NCBI GenBank assembly: GCA_021927905.1
Contig: BLLK01000069.1
Coordinates: 2,294,001 to 2,358,000 of the forward strand
Direction of reading: 5' to 3'
Length of the DNA: 64,000 nucleotides
Source: Chaetoceros tenuissimus
Taxonomy: Eukaryota > Bacillariophyta > Thalassiosirophyceae > Chaetocerotales > Chaetocerotaceae
A program made the translations under genes and the position numbers. Positions 1 to 10,802 of the stretch are shown piece by piece. Position 1 is the first letter of the stretch. Every line of letters begins with the position of its first letter. The notes below the pieces were generated by a model, which saw nothing but the letters and a program-made list of their open reading frames with translations, was not told the DNA's origin and ran no database searches.

Positions 1-383
1 TGTTTCTCCCGAAATAAATAAGAATCGTCGACCAATCAGATGGCTTAGATAAGGAAAATGGCCTAGAAAATAACGGTAGAGAAGAGCACTTCTAAAACTT
101 CGCCACACTTCCACTGTAACAAAAGATCGCTTTGAAAGCCTCCTTGAATAGGGTAAATAAGCAAAGCCTTGTGCTTTTTCGGGAATCATGACATACATTT
201 CCGGTATAAAAATTTTGATCGACATCCAACATATGTTCTGAGTTATCAAATCAACTCGATGATGATAGGTAGTTGATTGCAAAGAACCCCTCTTTTGAAT
301 TGCAACTTATCAAGAAATGAGCGAACCCGAACCATCATTCCCTATTCTGCTACCTAGAGAGATGTGTCGACCTACATAGGAGT

Positions 384-737
384 TTATTTCAGGAGAGAGA
401 AGAGTCCCTGTTGTACATACAGGAAATTATGAAGAGTATACTCGTATATGAAGAGTTGACAGCTCGATGATGATAGAGAAAAATTGAGATTGCGAACAAG
501 AGTCGCTGTGGGCAAGAAGAAGGGATCGATGCATATCAGGGTCAAAGGGAAGTCTGTAGTTTGGCAACGTTGCATTCCTTCATGGAATTTGAATAAAATG
601 TGGAATGGAGAATCAGAAGTAACAGGAAAAAGTCCATAAGATGCTCTGTCATAAATTTGGTGGATCTTTGGAAGCGATGCCGTACATCTTGACATATGTG
701 GAAGAAGTATGACAACCGTGGAAATTGTAATGCTCAT
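384..737 (-). CDS. Doubtful 117-aa frame within the repeat unit (copy 1)
   Basis: An ATG-initiated 117-aa frame lies downstream of the 199-aa frame on the same strand. It has a hydrophobic N-terminus and a Ser-rich C-terminus and matches no family I know. The other strand is full of stops here, so it is not a shadow of another gene, but it may be chance. A third minus-strand frame of about 82 codons (ATG near 2001, end 1753) crosses the unit junction. Confidence 0.2.
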   Translation of the reverse strand: MSITISTVVILLPHMSRCTASLPKIHQIYDRASYGLFPVTSDSPFHILFKFHEGMQRCQTTDFPLTLICIDPFFLPTATLVRNLNFSLSSSSCQLFIYEYTLHNFLYVQQGLFSLLK

Positions 738-954
738 ATTGATATAATTATGAAGAAATCTTCATTCTGTCAAGAAGCTGAAGTGAATATATATTTTTAA
801 ATGAAAGAATATTTAGGCCTTGAAAATATACATTACTCTTAATTTATCAAATTTGTAAATGAAATAAAGATATAATTTATACTCAATATTGGCGCTTTTT
901 GGTGCTGCTGTATACTTTCTTGCTTATTGATGTGCAACAATCTTACTGATGTAA

Positions 955-1554
955 TTACTCCTGCTCTAAAACCAACTCGATATGACCTTCGCACTCCTCA
1001 AAGATATCGTATCTTCTTTTCAATTCAACCGTGTGGATTTGATATCCTCTTTGAAATAATTCATTCTGAAAATATCCATGGATGAATTGGTGAAATCTCA
1101 AGAGACTTGCTCTTGGACCGACTCTACATGGAACATCAACGAAATGTGGGTAAACATTTGAAATCGAAAAACGTGATGGATTGAAGTAGCCAGGCAAGTT
1201 TAGATTTTCTGGAGGAGGAGCAGGCATGAACATATATACTGGACGCTTAATAAAAAGTGTAGCAATGAGCTTTAATGGACGGTTTGTAGAAAAACAAGGA
1301 GGAGTGACAGGGTGATTGCGAAGCAATTTCCGGAGGTGTTGTGCTACTGTGAGGAAAATTACCTCATTGTTTACTGCACTTGTACGAATCAATAAAGACG
1401 TCTTTCCTTCATTGCTCTCCATATGAACTAGAGAAGTACGCGATAAGCGACGAGGAGATGCTGAGATATGATGATTTCTTCTTGATGCAGAAATCATTCG
1501 TTGAGCTCTTGGTGAACGACGAGCCGCAGTGGCAGCTCTTGTTGCGTATGCCAT
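955..1554 (-). CDS. Hypothetical 199-aa basic protein (repeat copy 1); faint RusA-like resolvase pattern
   Basis: Single open frame with ATG at 1554. I do not recognise it with confidence. Residues 1-45 are rich in Arg, Ser and Ala (nuclear or nucleic-acid-binding character). The rest looks globular: a strand-like stretch around residues 93-110 (RPLKLIATLFIKRP), an aromatic helix (residues ~150-170), then an RRYD segment and a final strand (GHIELVL). The order strand - RP - helix - K/R-R-Y-D - strand resembles RusA-type Holliday-junction resolvases, but the usual Asp-rich DxDN motif is not visible, so this is a weak inference. A TATA-like sequence and a CCAAT-like motif lie upstream on the minus strand. 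The identical frame recurs in copy 2. Confidence 0.5.
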   Translation of the reverse strand: MAYATRAATAARRSPRAQRMISASRRNHHISASPRRLSRTSLVHMESNEGKTSLLIRTSAVNNEVIFLTVAQHLRKLLRNHPVTPPCFSTNRPLKLIATLFIKRPVYMFMPAPPPENLNLPGYFNPSRFSISNVYPHFVDVPCRVGPRASLLRFHQFIHGYFQNELFQRGYQIHTVELKRRYDIFEECEGHIELVLEQE

Positions 1555-2159
1555 GATTTGTTTTAATTTATTGTTATGTTCACTTTGAAGAATTGTATTA
1601 ATTATGTGTCATGGATTCAGATCTCTCATTGGAGTCATATCACGTCAAGCATTTATTTTTTTGGAATTTTCCCATCAAAAAAATGGCGGAAACGTGTCAA
1701 TTTCATTGGTTACTCCCTCTCCCCTTCCCTTCTCTTTTATTATATACTCTCCCTATTTACAATCTAAGGAAGTCGTTGTTTCTCCCGAAATAAATAAGAA
1801 TCGTCGACCAATCAGATGGCTTAGATAAGGAAAATGGCCTAGAAAATAACGGTAGAGAAGAGCACTTCTAAAACTTCGCCACACTTCCACTGTAACAAAA
1901 GATCGCTTTGAAAGCCTCCTTGAATAGGGTAAATAAGCAAAGCCTTGTGCTTTTTCGGGAATCATGACATACATTTCCGGTATAAAAATTTTGATCGACA
2001 TCCAACATATGTTCTGAGTTATCAAATCAACTCGATGATGATAGGTAGTTGATTGCAAAGAACCCCTCTTTTGAATTGCAACTTATCAAGAAATGAGCGA
2101 ACCCGAACCATCATTCCCTATTCTGCTACCTAGAGAGATGTGTCGACCTACATAGGAGT

Positions 2160-2513
2160 TTATTTCAGGAGAGAGAAGAGTCCCTGTTGTACATACAGGA
2201 AATTATGAAGAGTATACTCGTATATGAAGAGTTGACAGCTCGATGATGATAGAGAAAAATTGAGATTGCGAACAAGAGTCGCTGTGGGCAAGAAGAAGGG
2301 ATCGATGCATATCAGGGTCAAAGGGAAGTCTGTAGTTTGGCAACGTTGCATTCCTTCATGGAATTTGAATAAAATGTGGAATGGAGAATCAGAAGTAACA
2401 GGAAAAAGTCCATAAGATGCTCTGTCATAAATTTGGTGGATCTTTGGAAGCGATGCCGTACATCTTGACATATGTGGAAGAAGTATGACAACCGTGGAAA
2501 TTGTAATGCTCAT
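2160..2513 (-). CDS. Doubtful 117-aa frame within the repeat unit (copy 2)
   Basis: Identical to the frame at 384-737, in the second repeat copy. The same doubts apply: it matches no recognised family, and its conservation here reflects only that the whole unit is identical. Confidence 0.2.
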   Translation of the reverse strand: MSITISTVVILLPHMSRCTASLPKIHQIYDRASYGLFPVTSDSPFHILFKFHEGMQRCQTTDFPLTLICIDPFFLPTATLVRNLNFSLSSSSCQLFIYEYTLHNFLYVQQGLFSLLK

Positions 2514-2730
2514 ATTGATATAATTATGAAGAAATCTTCATTCTGTCAAGAAGCTGAAGTGAATATATATTTTTAAATGAAAGAATATTTAGGCCTTGAA
2601 AATATACATTACTCTTAATTTATCAAATTTGTAAATGAAATAAAGATATAATTTATACTCAATATTGGCGCTTTTTGGTGCTGCTGTATACTTTCTTGCT
2701 TATTGATGTGCAACAATCTTACTGATGTAA

Positions 2731-3330
2731 TTACTCCTGCTCTAAAACCAACTCGATATGACCTTCGCACTCCTCAAAGATATCGTATCTTCTTTTCAAT
2801 TCAACCGTGTGGATTTGATATCCTCTTTGAAATAATTCATTCTGAAAATATCCATGGATGAATTGGTGAAATCTCAAGAGACTTGCTCTTGGACCGACTC
2901 TACATGGAACATCAACGAAATGTGGGTAAACATTTGAAATCGAAAAACGTGATGGATTGAAGTAGCCAGGCAAGTTTAGATTTTCTGGAGGAGGAGCAGG
3001 CATGAACATATATACTGGACGCTTAATAAAAAGTGTAGCAATGAGCTTTAATGGACGGTTTGTAGAAAAACAAGGAGGAGTGACAGGGTGATTGCGAAGC
3101 AATTTCCGGAGGTGTTGTGCTACTGTGAGGAAAATTACCTCATTGTTTACTGCACTTGTACGAATCAATAAAGACGTCTTTCCTTCATTGCTCTCCATAT
3201 GAACTAGAGAAGTACGCGATAAGCGACGAGGAGATGCTGAGATATGATGATTTCTTCTTGATGCAGAAATCATTCGTTGAGCTCTTGGTGAACGACGAGC
3301 CGCAGTGGCAGCTCTTGTTGCGTATGCCAT
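2731..3330 (-). CDS. Hypothetical 199-aa basic protein (repeat copy 2)
   Basis: Exact second copy of the frame at 955-1554; all 199 residues are identical, with ATG at 3330. If both are transcribed they make the same product. The complete lack of synonymous change points to a very recent duplication or an assembly artefact. Function is unknown; see copy 1 for the weak RusA-like pattern. Confidence 0.5.
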   Translation of the reverse strand: MAYATRAATAARRSPRAQRMISASRRNHHISASPRRLSRTSLVHMESNEGKTSLLIRTSAVNNEVIFLTVAQHLRKLLRNHPVTPPCFSTNRPLKLIATLFIKRPVYMFMPAPPPENLNLPGYFNPSRFSISNVYPHFVDVPCRVGPRASLLRFHQFIHGYFQNELFQRGYQIHTVELKRRYDIFEECEGHIELVLEQE

Positions 3331-3554
3331 GATTTGTTTTAATTTATTGTTATGTTCACTTTGAAGAATTGTATTAATTATGTGTCATGGATTCAGATCT
3401 CTCATTGGAGTCATATCACGTCAAGCATTTATTTTTTTGGAATTTTCCCATCAAAAAAATGGCGGAAACGTGTCAATTTCATTGGTTACTCCCTCTCCCC
3501 TTCCCTTCTCTTTTATTATATACTCTCCCTATTTACAATCTAAGGAAGTCGTTG

Positions 3555-4048
3555 GTTTCCAAGCGAGATGGAAGTGACGTCGCAAATCGAAATCGCCAAT
3601 TTTCTTGACACCAGTCAAGCCTCATTCATCTGGTGAAATTAGTACCAAAAATACATTTTCACTAATTTTACATCATTATGACGTCAAAACTCGGATAGAC
3701 ACAACGGAAACCAACCAATATTTTCAATGAAAAAAGGTGTAAGATGTGAAAAGAAGAGAAGAAGGAAGCAGTCAAGGATGAAGTACCGTACTATTACAAC
3801 ATTACAACCGTCAAAACAATTTCTTTCACAAGAACTAATTACCTCAGCATAACGGAAGTTTTTCGTCATAGAGAGGAAACATCACGTCAGCCTAGGGTAG
3901 TGAAAACTCTTATTTTCTTTGTTTGCGTTTCCCTACGAATTTCCACTTTTGTCTTCAAGAAAGATATCAGGACTTCATCGGAATTTTTCGTATCTTTGAG
4001 AGTTCTTTTTGAAATTTCACTTAAATTGGGATTGAAGGCATATTTAAA
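3555..4048. promoter_or_regulatory. Antiporter upstream region with three CRE-like sites
   Basis: This 494-base stretch separates the tandem repeat from the antiporter ATG. I see no gene in it. It contains TGACGTC at 3575-3581, a full palindromic TGACGTCA at 3679-3686, and ACGTCA at 3884-3889. TGACGT/ACGTCA are the core of the CO2/cAMP-responsive elements bound by bZIP factors in diatoms (established for pyrenoidal carbonic anhydrase of Phaeodactylum). Function here is inferred. Confidence 0.4.
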
Positions 4049-6560
4049 ATGGACAACATGTCATTCAACGAGTACGCTGCGACAACAGCTATGGATATTG
4101 TCAGATCGCTTGGAGGAGCTGAAGGTGGTACTGGTGTACACATCAAGTACGATGATTTGTGGTACGCAGTCGTGTACTTGGCAGCAATTTGGACCCTAGG
4201 ATTTCTATCCGAGAGGTTACTCTTTATGCCTGCTCTAGTAGGCCAGATTTTTGCAGGAATCATTTTTGGTCCAGAGCTTATTGGGATGATTAGCGCTCCG
4301 TATGATCAGGCATTCGTTCTTCTTGGAGAAGTTGGACTTATCTTGTTAGTAGTTGAAGCTGGAGTTGATATCGATGTCATGACTTTGAAGTTGATTGGTA
4401 AACGTGGTGTGATCATCGCGATCATTGGATCTATCCTGCCTATTGTATTTGGACTTGCCATAGCTTTCGCCCTTGGAGCCGACACCAAGGCTGCTATTGC
4501 AGCAGGTGCTGCTTTTGGACCGACATCTTTGGGTATCGCAATGAACATCCTGAAAACTGGAAAAATTATCAACACCCCAACCGGTCAGTTGATTGTTGCT
4601 GCAGCAATTATTGATGATATGATTGCTCTTATCATTTTGTCTCAGCTTGGAGGTTTGGTTGGTGAAATTACTGTACAAGGAGTTCTTGTTCCTATTGTTT
4701 CTGCACTCGCCTTCTTGATCATTGGAGGATATGCCGCTCTTATGGTCATTCCAGGATTTCTAGAAAGATTTGTATTTAATGACAAAATGTCAGGAGATAC
4801 CAGAGGTAAAATCGGACTTGCTATCATGCTTGCTCTTGTTATTGGACTGATGCAAGCAACGCATTACTCAGAGGCGAGTCATTTGATGGGTGCTTTCATT
4901 GCAGGTCTCGTATTTTGCACAGATCATGATTTGCATGTAACCTTCGTTAGTCAGTTCAAGAGAGTTTTACAGGTGAGTATAAGTTTCATTCGAATTGTGA
5001 TGTATACTTTAATCTTTTAGCATCAACTAAAGGCTTTGTTTCGTTCGTTCCTTTGTCCTTAGTGGCTTATGCGTATCTTTTTTGCATCGACAATTGGATT
5101 CCAAGTTCCAATCAAGAAGTTTGGAAATGCAACAGTAATTTGGCAAGGTCTGGTCTTTACCTTGGCTCTTCTTGGAAAGCTTGGAGTTGGATTTATGGTT
5201 CCAAACTTTACTCAAAGCAGAAAGTTTACTGGGAATCACTTGAGAGATTGTTTAATTGTTGGTTGTTCGATGGCTGCGGAAGGAGAATTTGCCTTTGTCA
5301 TTGCTGCGTTTGCCTTGGACCAAGGGCTTATTGGTATTGATTTGTACTCCTCCGTAGTTCTTGCAATTTTGTTGTCGACTATCATTGCTCCATTTTCGTT
5401 GAGATTTACCATTAATTATTTTAATAAGAGAGCAGAGAGAGAAGTTGAAGCTGCTGAGGGATTTTTGAAGGATCAAGGAGACATTGATGATCAACTCAAA
5501 GCAGGAATTCTGGATGGAACTACCGTTTTCTTTTGCGTCAATACAACAAGTCATGCAAAATGGGGAACTCTTCCAGTATTAATGAAGACTCTCTTCGATC
5601 TCAACCTGGAAGTTATTGACCATAGATCTTGGCACACTCGTTTTGAGGATACTGTTGTGAACGAAGTATATGTAAAGGGAGAATTAAAGGCAGGAACCGA
5701 TATTGGTGATCATATCCAGGTTATTTTTGACAAGGTCAAGGATGCAATCGATCAGGATGTAAGTCGCTTAATATTTCTATTTGAATTGTAATGTTTGCCC
5801 CGTTCGAACTGACTAAATCTTTTGGCAGGACGCAGTAATTGCTGTTTCTAGATGGATGCCTGGATTCATTGAGGATCTTAGTCAGCACTATGGTGATGTA
5901 GAAGCAGTATCTGATAAGTTAGTTGAAGAAGCTAGAAATAAGCTTGCAACCAGTGCAGAGATTGCTGAGAAAAAAGATGATTTGCGTTTATCGCTTGCAC
6001 CAGGCGGTGCGGGGTCACTTGCACCAGGTGGAGTAGGGTCACTTGCACCAGGAATGGGATCACTTGCTCCTGGAGCAGGTAGTCCAGTTCATCATATGCC
6101 AAGTCTGGGTGAAGGAGAGGCTACTATTATTCCTGCTCCGCAACCAAGACCACCAAGAAGAAGAGTAAGAATTGTTTCTACGCCAGCTGGAAAGGGTGAG
6201 GATATGTTTGGAGAAGTTGCTCCTCAAGGAAGTGTTTTCCAACCAGCAGCACCGGTGCGAGCACGTGCCCGTCGACAAAGAGTATTATCCACTCCATTGG
6301 CTGGAGATATGTTTGGGGATACAGCTGCAGTAGTTTTAGCTCCTGGAGAGGTTCTTTTGAATGTTACTGACGGTGATGGAAAGAAGATGCGCATCAAGGT
6401 TCCAGAGGAGATTTATAAGAAAATGAAAGAAAGCACAATCCCATTGCTCTTGACAGAACTGAAAAAAGAGACTGCTTTTACCGGTCAATATTTGGATGGT
6501 TTTGTAAGAAGAAAGGGAAGAAGTCGCACACTATCCAATGCTGACAAAATCGTCGAGTAA
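4049..6560 (+). CDS. Cation/proton antiporter, CPA2 (KefB/NhaA-fold) type
   Basis: Predicted 783 aa from three exons: 4049-4972, 5063-5758 and 5829-6560. The introns are 90 and 70 bp, GT-AG, both phase 0. About 12 membrane segments lie in residues 40-440. The segment GPTSLGIAMNILKTGKI followed by IIDDMIAL (the paired Asp of the transport core) marks the Na+/H+ exchanger superfamily, CPA2 branch, which swaps H+ for Na+ or K+. The cytosolic tail (residues ~440-783) starts with a soluble domain and then has four tandem SLAPG-type repeats (around 5990-6085 in DNA) and a basic, low-complexity end. The target membrane cannot be told from sequence; no clear plastid leader is present. It is convergent with the trehalose gene, 47 bp between stop codons. 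Confidence 0.9.
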
Positions 6561-6607
6561 ATTTTATGCAGAGAAATTTCCAATAATAATACTCATAGCA
6601 CTTAAAA

Positions 6608-9600
6608 TTAAATACCAGCAATTTCGTCGTTTGTTATAGAAGAGTCTCTATCCAACCCTGCAAGTCTCATCAAAACGGTTGCTACATCTCTCGCATCATC
6701 GACATAGGTGAAAGCATGACTTGACTTCTTTCCAACAGTGCATGTAAATGCAAATAGTTGGTCTGCAACTTGCTCTGATTTTTCGTCAAAAGAAGTTTCA
6801 CTATGATATGAAATGTTACCAGTAATCTTTTCGCCGTTTTCGTCAACAATTGGAGGACCTGGTTCTGCAGCTTCAGGACTTTCCTGCTCTGAAATGAACG
6901 AGAAAACAGACTGAAAAGAGATAAAGAATCAGCACAAAGTAAAATTTATCAAACATTGGCATCCCACTCATTCCACACTTACCGTAAACATTTTTTCATC
7001 CTGAATGTCATCTCCCATGCAAAGAATAAAATCGACGTTGCTCTTCTTTGATCGGTCTTGGACTTCTCTAAGGACATTTTTTACAATCAAACCCTTGTTT
7101 AGGCGTTTCGGAACTACCTCTACGATCCCCTTAATCATTACAAATCTGACATCAAAAGGTTGTAATTCATGTTCGAGTTCAAGTACAAGGTGAGAGGCTT
7201 GAAGTGACCCCCATTCTGGATCACAAGAATAATACGACCAGCCGATACTGGAATGTGTCAATTTGATAAAGGAACCATTTGATCTTGCTGTATATTTAGA
7301 AAGGATTGGTAAAACAATTTTCTTGACCTCCTCCCAATTAACTCCGAGGTCAAAGTATTTCCAATTTCTTGAGTCCTCACCATCTTTCAGTGGTGGTGCG
7401 AAACAAGCTCCATTACTTGCAGCTATGCCCACTCCAGACACATCTCCAATTGCTTTTACAACGTTTTCCTGTGAATCTCCTGATACGACAAATACTGTAG
7501 TATTAGGATCTACAGACAGGCGTTTCAACGCATCCTTAACTTCTGGATGTACATCAAAACCACTAGATCCTAATGTATCGCGTTTCAAATATTTACCAGG
7601 AGGCTCTTTGTTAATGATTGTACCATTCAAGTCTAGAATGAGTACACGATTCTTTGTCCTTCGATATGCACTGACTGCAGATTTGATGTCAAGACGACTA
7701 AACGCAATTTCTCTCTCGTGTGCCAAAAATTGTGCAGTTGATGTGATTAATTGCTGTCTGTCAAATTTCGAGCCCATTATACTTGTATCATCGCTCTCAT
7801 TGTCGTCGCCGTCAGATGTTGCCGCTGTCGCATCGTATAAGTCCTGTAATACGCTCCTGGTCCATTGAGAGGAGGTGCATGAAGTTACAAATGCTTCGTC
7901 ACGTGCCCGGCGAGTGTCCTTTTCCTGTGTTGTCATCGTAAGTGCTTTATCTAGTGTAGTGACCGTATTTTTAACATCAAATGGATTTACACGAAGAGAA
8001 CCATTGAGTACAGAGCTAACAACGGCAAATTCGGATGTGATAATGACTCCTGGATGAGATGGTTTCTTTCGACAATACACATATTCTTGTGGAAGTAAGT
8101 TCAAACCCTCACGAATAGGAGTTGACATTAAAATATCAGATACTTTCCATAATGCAACTCTCTTATCAACTTGAAGAGACGATCCATTGATTTCTTCATA
8201 GTCAATCACATGTGGTCCAAATTTCTTCTTGATCCTCTGTACGAGCTTTCTAACTTCGGACAATGTATTGACTTCGTCTAAGATACGGTTACCTGGAACG
8301 AGACATTTCTGGATTAGCACAACCTTTTTCTGATAGATTGGATAATCCTTGAGTAAATTTTCAAAAGCCATCAATTTGAGAGATATTCCGGACAAGCTTT
8401 GGGCAATATCAACTCCAGAAATAATCAAACGGGATGAGTGGTCGTGCCGCAACTTTGCGGTGTGATCTTTTACACTTGGCATGGATAACGCAGCTTTGCA
8501 TTGGTATGAAAAGTGTTAGAGGTTGTGATGTACCACTTATACAGATGTTGTCTCCTCTTTTCAAACTTACCATCCAACTGAAAAGGTTCCACAGAGACGT
8601 TGTGCATTGTTACAATTACAGTCTTTCTACCAATTTCGATACCAATTAAACCACCGATCATATTTTCGTGATTAAGTCCCAGAATTCTTTTGGTAGCTGC
8701 CAAAAAGTGCCTCGCGTGATCAAAAGAATGGAAACCTACGACATCTGCATGAAGCATACCCTTCAATATTTCTTCTCCACATTCAAGTTCTCGAAAGATG
8801 TGAGAAGTAGGAAAAGGAATATGAAGTAGGAAGACTTTCTTTGTCATGCTTCTCCCATATGTTTTCTTTTCGAAATCATCGACTATTTTTGGAAGGAGAG
8901 AAAGATGATAATCGTGAACCCAAGCAATATCCCCTGGCTCTAAAATTTCCGCAAGCATGTCACCAAATGCAACATTAACTGTTTGGTATGCCTGCCACCA
9001 ATGTCCAAGCTTTGATTGATCCCATTCTGTCGCATGAAAGTTCTCAAACTCTGCTTGCGAAGCGTTGTCTTTTCCAATCCCCGACATTGCTAAATCCAAC
9101 AAATCTACATTGTGAAACGCCGGCCAAAGAACCTGCTTGCACATACCATGATAATGGGCATGAGATACCTCATTATCAAGAAATAATGGAGTACATTTCA
9201 TTTCTTCAAGAAGTTTTCGTACTGCTTCCTTATCTTCATCTGTGACAATAGGCCGATTTGAACAGCTTACAGTTCCAATCCAGTGAGCCTCGTAATCTCT
9301 CAAAACTTGTGATCCTTCTGTTGCCGCCAAGAGAGACTCTGCCCAGATGATTTTGTATTCGCTGTCCATTTCACTATATGTCACAATGACTGGAAGATGA
9401 TAACACACAAAGTAGATTCTTTGACGTTTTCTCCTATTGAACGCACTCTTAAGCGAAGCAGATGATACATTAGGATTTGGTGTCATAGTAAGGGAGGACG
9501 CATTCGACTCATATCCAGAATTTATCTCCGAGCCTTTTTCGCCAACGACAACTTCTGAAGGCGCGCGTTCTTTTTCAGGAGAAATATTGAGGTGACTAAA

Positions 9601-10802
9601 ACTAACTTTTGTGTTGAGCCTTGGAGGGTATTTGATCTCAGCATCCTTTTCTGGTTTGAACAATGCATCTTTTGGGTTGATACTTGCTGTGCTATCAGTA
9701 TCCTGTGAGTTGAAAGAAGTATATCTAGAAATTATGCTTTTCCTCTTCAACTTGTTTTGTTTGTTCAATTCTTCTCGCACAGTGTACGGATAGAAAGTGT
9801 AATCATTCGCGTTATTCCAAGTATCAATCCGAATACCATCTGAAGTAAATTGAGTTTCATCATCAGAGTTTTCCCCAACACTTGAATCAGAATGACGAAG
9901 TCGAGCCTGTACTGCTGCTGAAAGTGTGTCAATATGAATAGTTCTGTATGGTAAATTAGCAAGGGACTTTGACATCACATTTCTCTTGACAGACGTAAGA
10001 GAAGCTGCAGATCGAGCAGCTAGATCTTTTTGAGACTATTGCAGAAAGAAATATTACATTGGATTAGAAAAAGACAAAATCAAAAGTGAATTTATTGGCA
10101 TCATTTATCCAATGGGAATGTCATTTCACCGAGACATAAACTTACCTCCTTTCCTGCTTGATCGATTTGAAAAGGATCTTCCCAACACATGACTTCAGTA
10201 GAGAAATTTTCTTCATTCGTAGTAGAAACATTTGTATTAGAAGATCGAAAGCCTTTCACACTTTGCTCATCGTCATCCCCTTTCTCTTCCTTACCAAAAC
10301 CATCGTCAAGTTGGTCATTTGGTTTGGCACCAGGATTGACAACCATGTAACGATAGTGATGGTGCTCGTATCTTCCATGATGATGTCTCAAAGAAACAAT
10401 TACTGGCTTCTTCGTCCTCCATAAAGGATATGTATCTGGACATGTCACCATTTCTACAGAAGATGCATAGCTATGAATAATGGAGGCATCTGCATTCCCA
10501 AATGAAGATGAACCTAGAATACCAGCTGATGCAGCTTGTTCGTCATAGGCAAAAAAATCAGATGGGATAGAATTGTCTGGTAAAGCAGATGCATTTGCTT
10601 GTTGCGACACATTTTTTGCATCAGTTGGATCAGACGGAGTAGACATGCCTGGAGCCCATAGCTGAGATGAAGTGACTCTCAAGGACGATCCAATGGGTAA
10701 TCTCGCTACACATGCAAAGTGAAGCTTTACAACGCGACCATAGGAAGAATCAATCTCATCGCTTCTCATATTTGACTGATATTGACTATGAGTATTGCTC
10801 AT
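6608..10802 (-). CDS. TPS: Trehalose-6-phosphate synthase/phosphatase fusion with N-terminal starch-binding domain
   Basis: Predicted 1311 aa from four exons: 10802-10146, 10035-8571, 8493-6983 and 6910-6608 (introns 110, 77 and 72 bp). Residues ~23-160 look like a CBM20 starch/glucan-binding domain (LPIGSS near the start, the Y-x-x-W strand, CWEDPF at the end). Next is a GT20 synthase domain (residues ~390-890) with WVHDYHL and REGLNLLPQEY, then a HAD phosphatase domain (~980-1311) with DLNGT and GDDIQDE. Known family role: UDP-glucose + glucose-6-P to trehalose-6-P, then trehalose. Two key sites differ from active enzymes: the VDRLDYIKGI-type motif reads VDIAQSLSGI, and the phosphatase DxDGT reads DLNGT (residues 994-998). 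A regulatory, class-II-like role is therefore possible. The start is the first ATG in the frame; a GTG-led hydrophobic extension upstream was not used. Confidence 0.92.

Larger units (their letters stand above)
1..1776. repeat. Tandem repeat unit, copy 1 (1776 bp)
   Basis: The sequence from position 1 recurs at 1777 with a constant offset of 1776 bases, head to tail. I found no difference between the copies, in coding or non-coding parts. Because the window starts inside the array, this copy may not be the first. The unit contains a minus-strand 199-aa frame (955-1554), a weaker minus-strand 117-aa frame (384-737), and a TATA-like stretch near 1735-1745 that would lie upstream of the 199-aa frame. 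Identity this complete means a very recent duplication, ongoing gene conversion, or an assembly duplication. Confidence 0.95.
1777..3554. repeat. Tandem repeat unit, copy 2 and right edge of array
   Basis: This is the second head-to-tail copy of the 1776-bp unit. Matching continues to 3554, where the sequence leaves the repeat: the first copy reads on into 'tttctcccg' while here it changes to 'gtttccaagc'. No obvious target-site duplication or terminal inverted repeat marks the edge. Confidence 0.95.

Noticed and set aside
1576-1828. Short plus-strand frames at the edge of each repeat unit
   Set aside because: They overlap the promoter side of the 199-aa gene in three frames, are Phe/Ser-rich, and recur only because the unit is duplicated.
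1-3554. Tandem ~1.8-kb units as an integrated circular ssDNA virus
   Set aside because: Size and head-to-tail layout fit, but no Rep protein, no nonanucleotide stem-loop and no capsid match are visible; the basic N-terminus alone is not enough.
7263-7868. 201-codon plus-strand frame inside the trehalose gene
   Set aside because: It is antisense to the phosphatase domain, whose frame is conserved and spliced; a shadow of codon bias.
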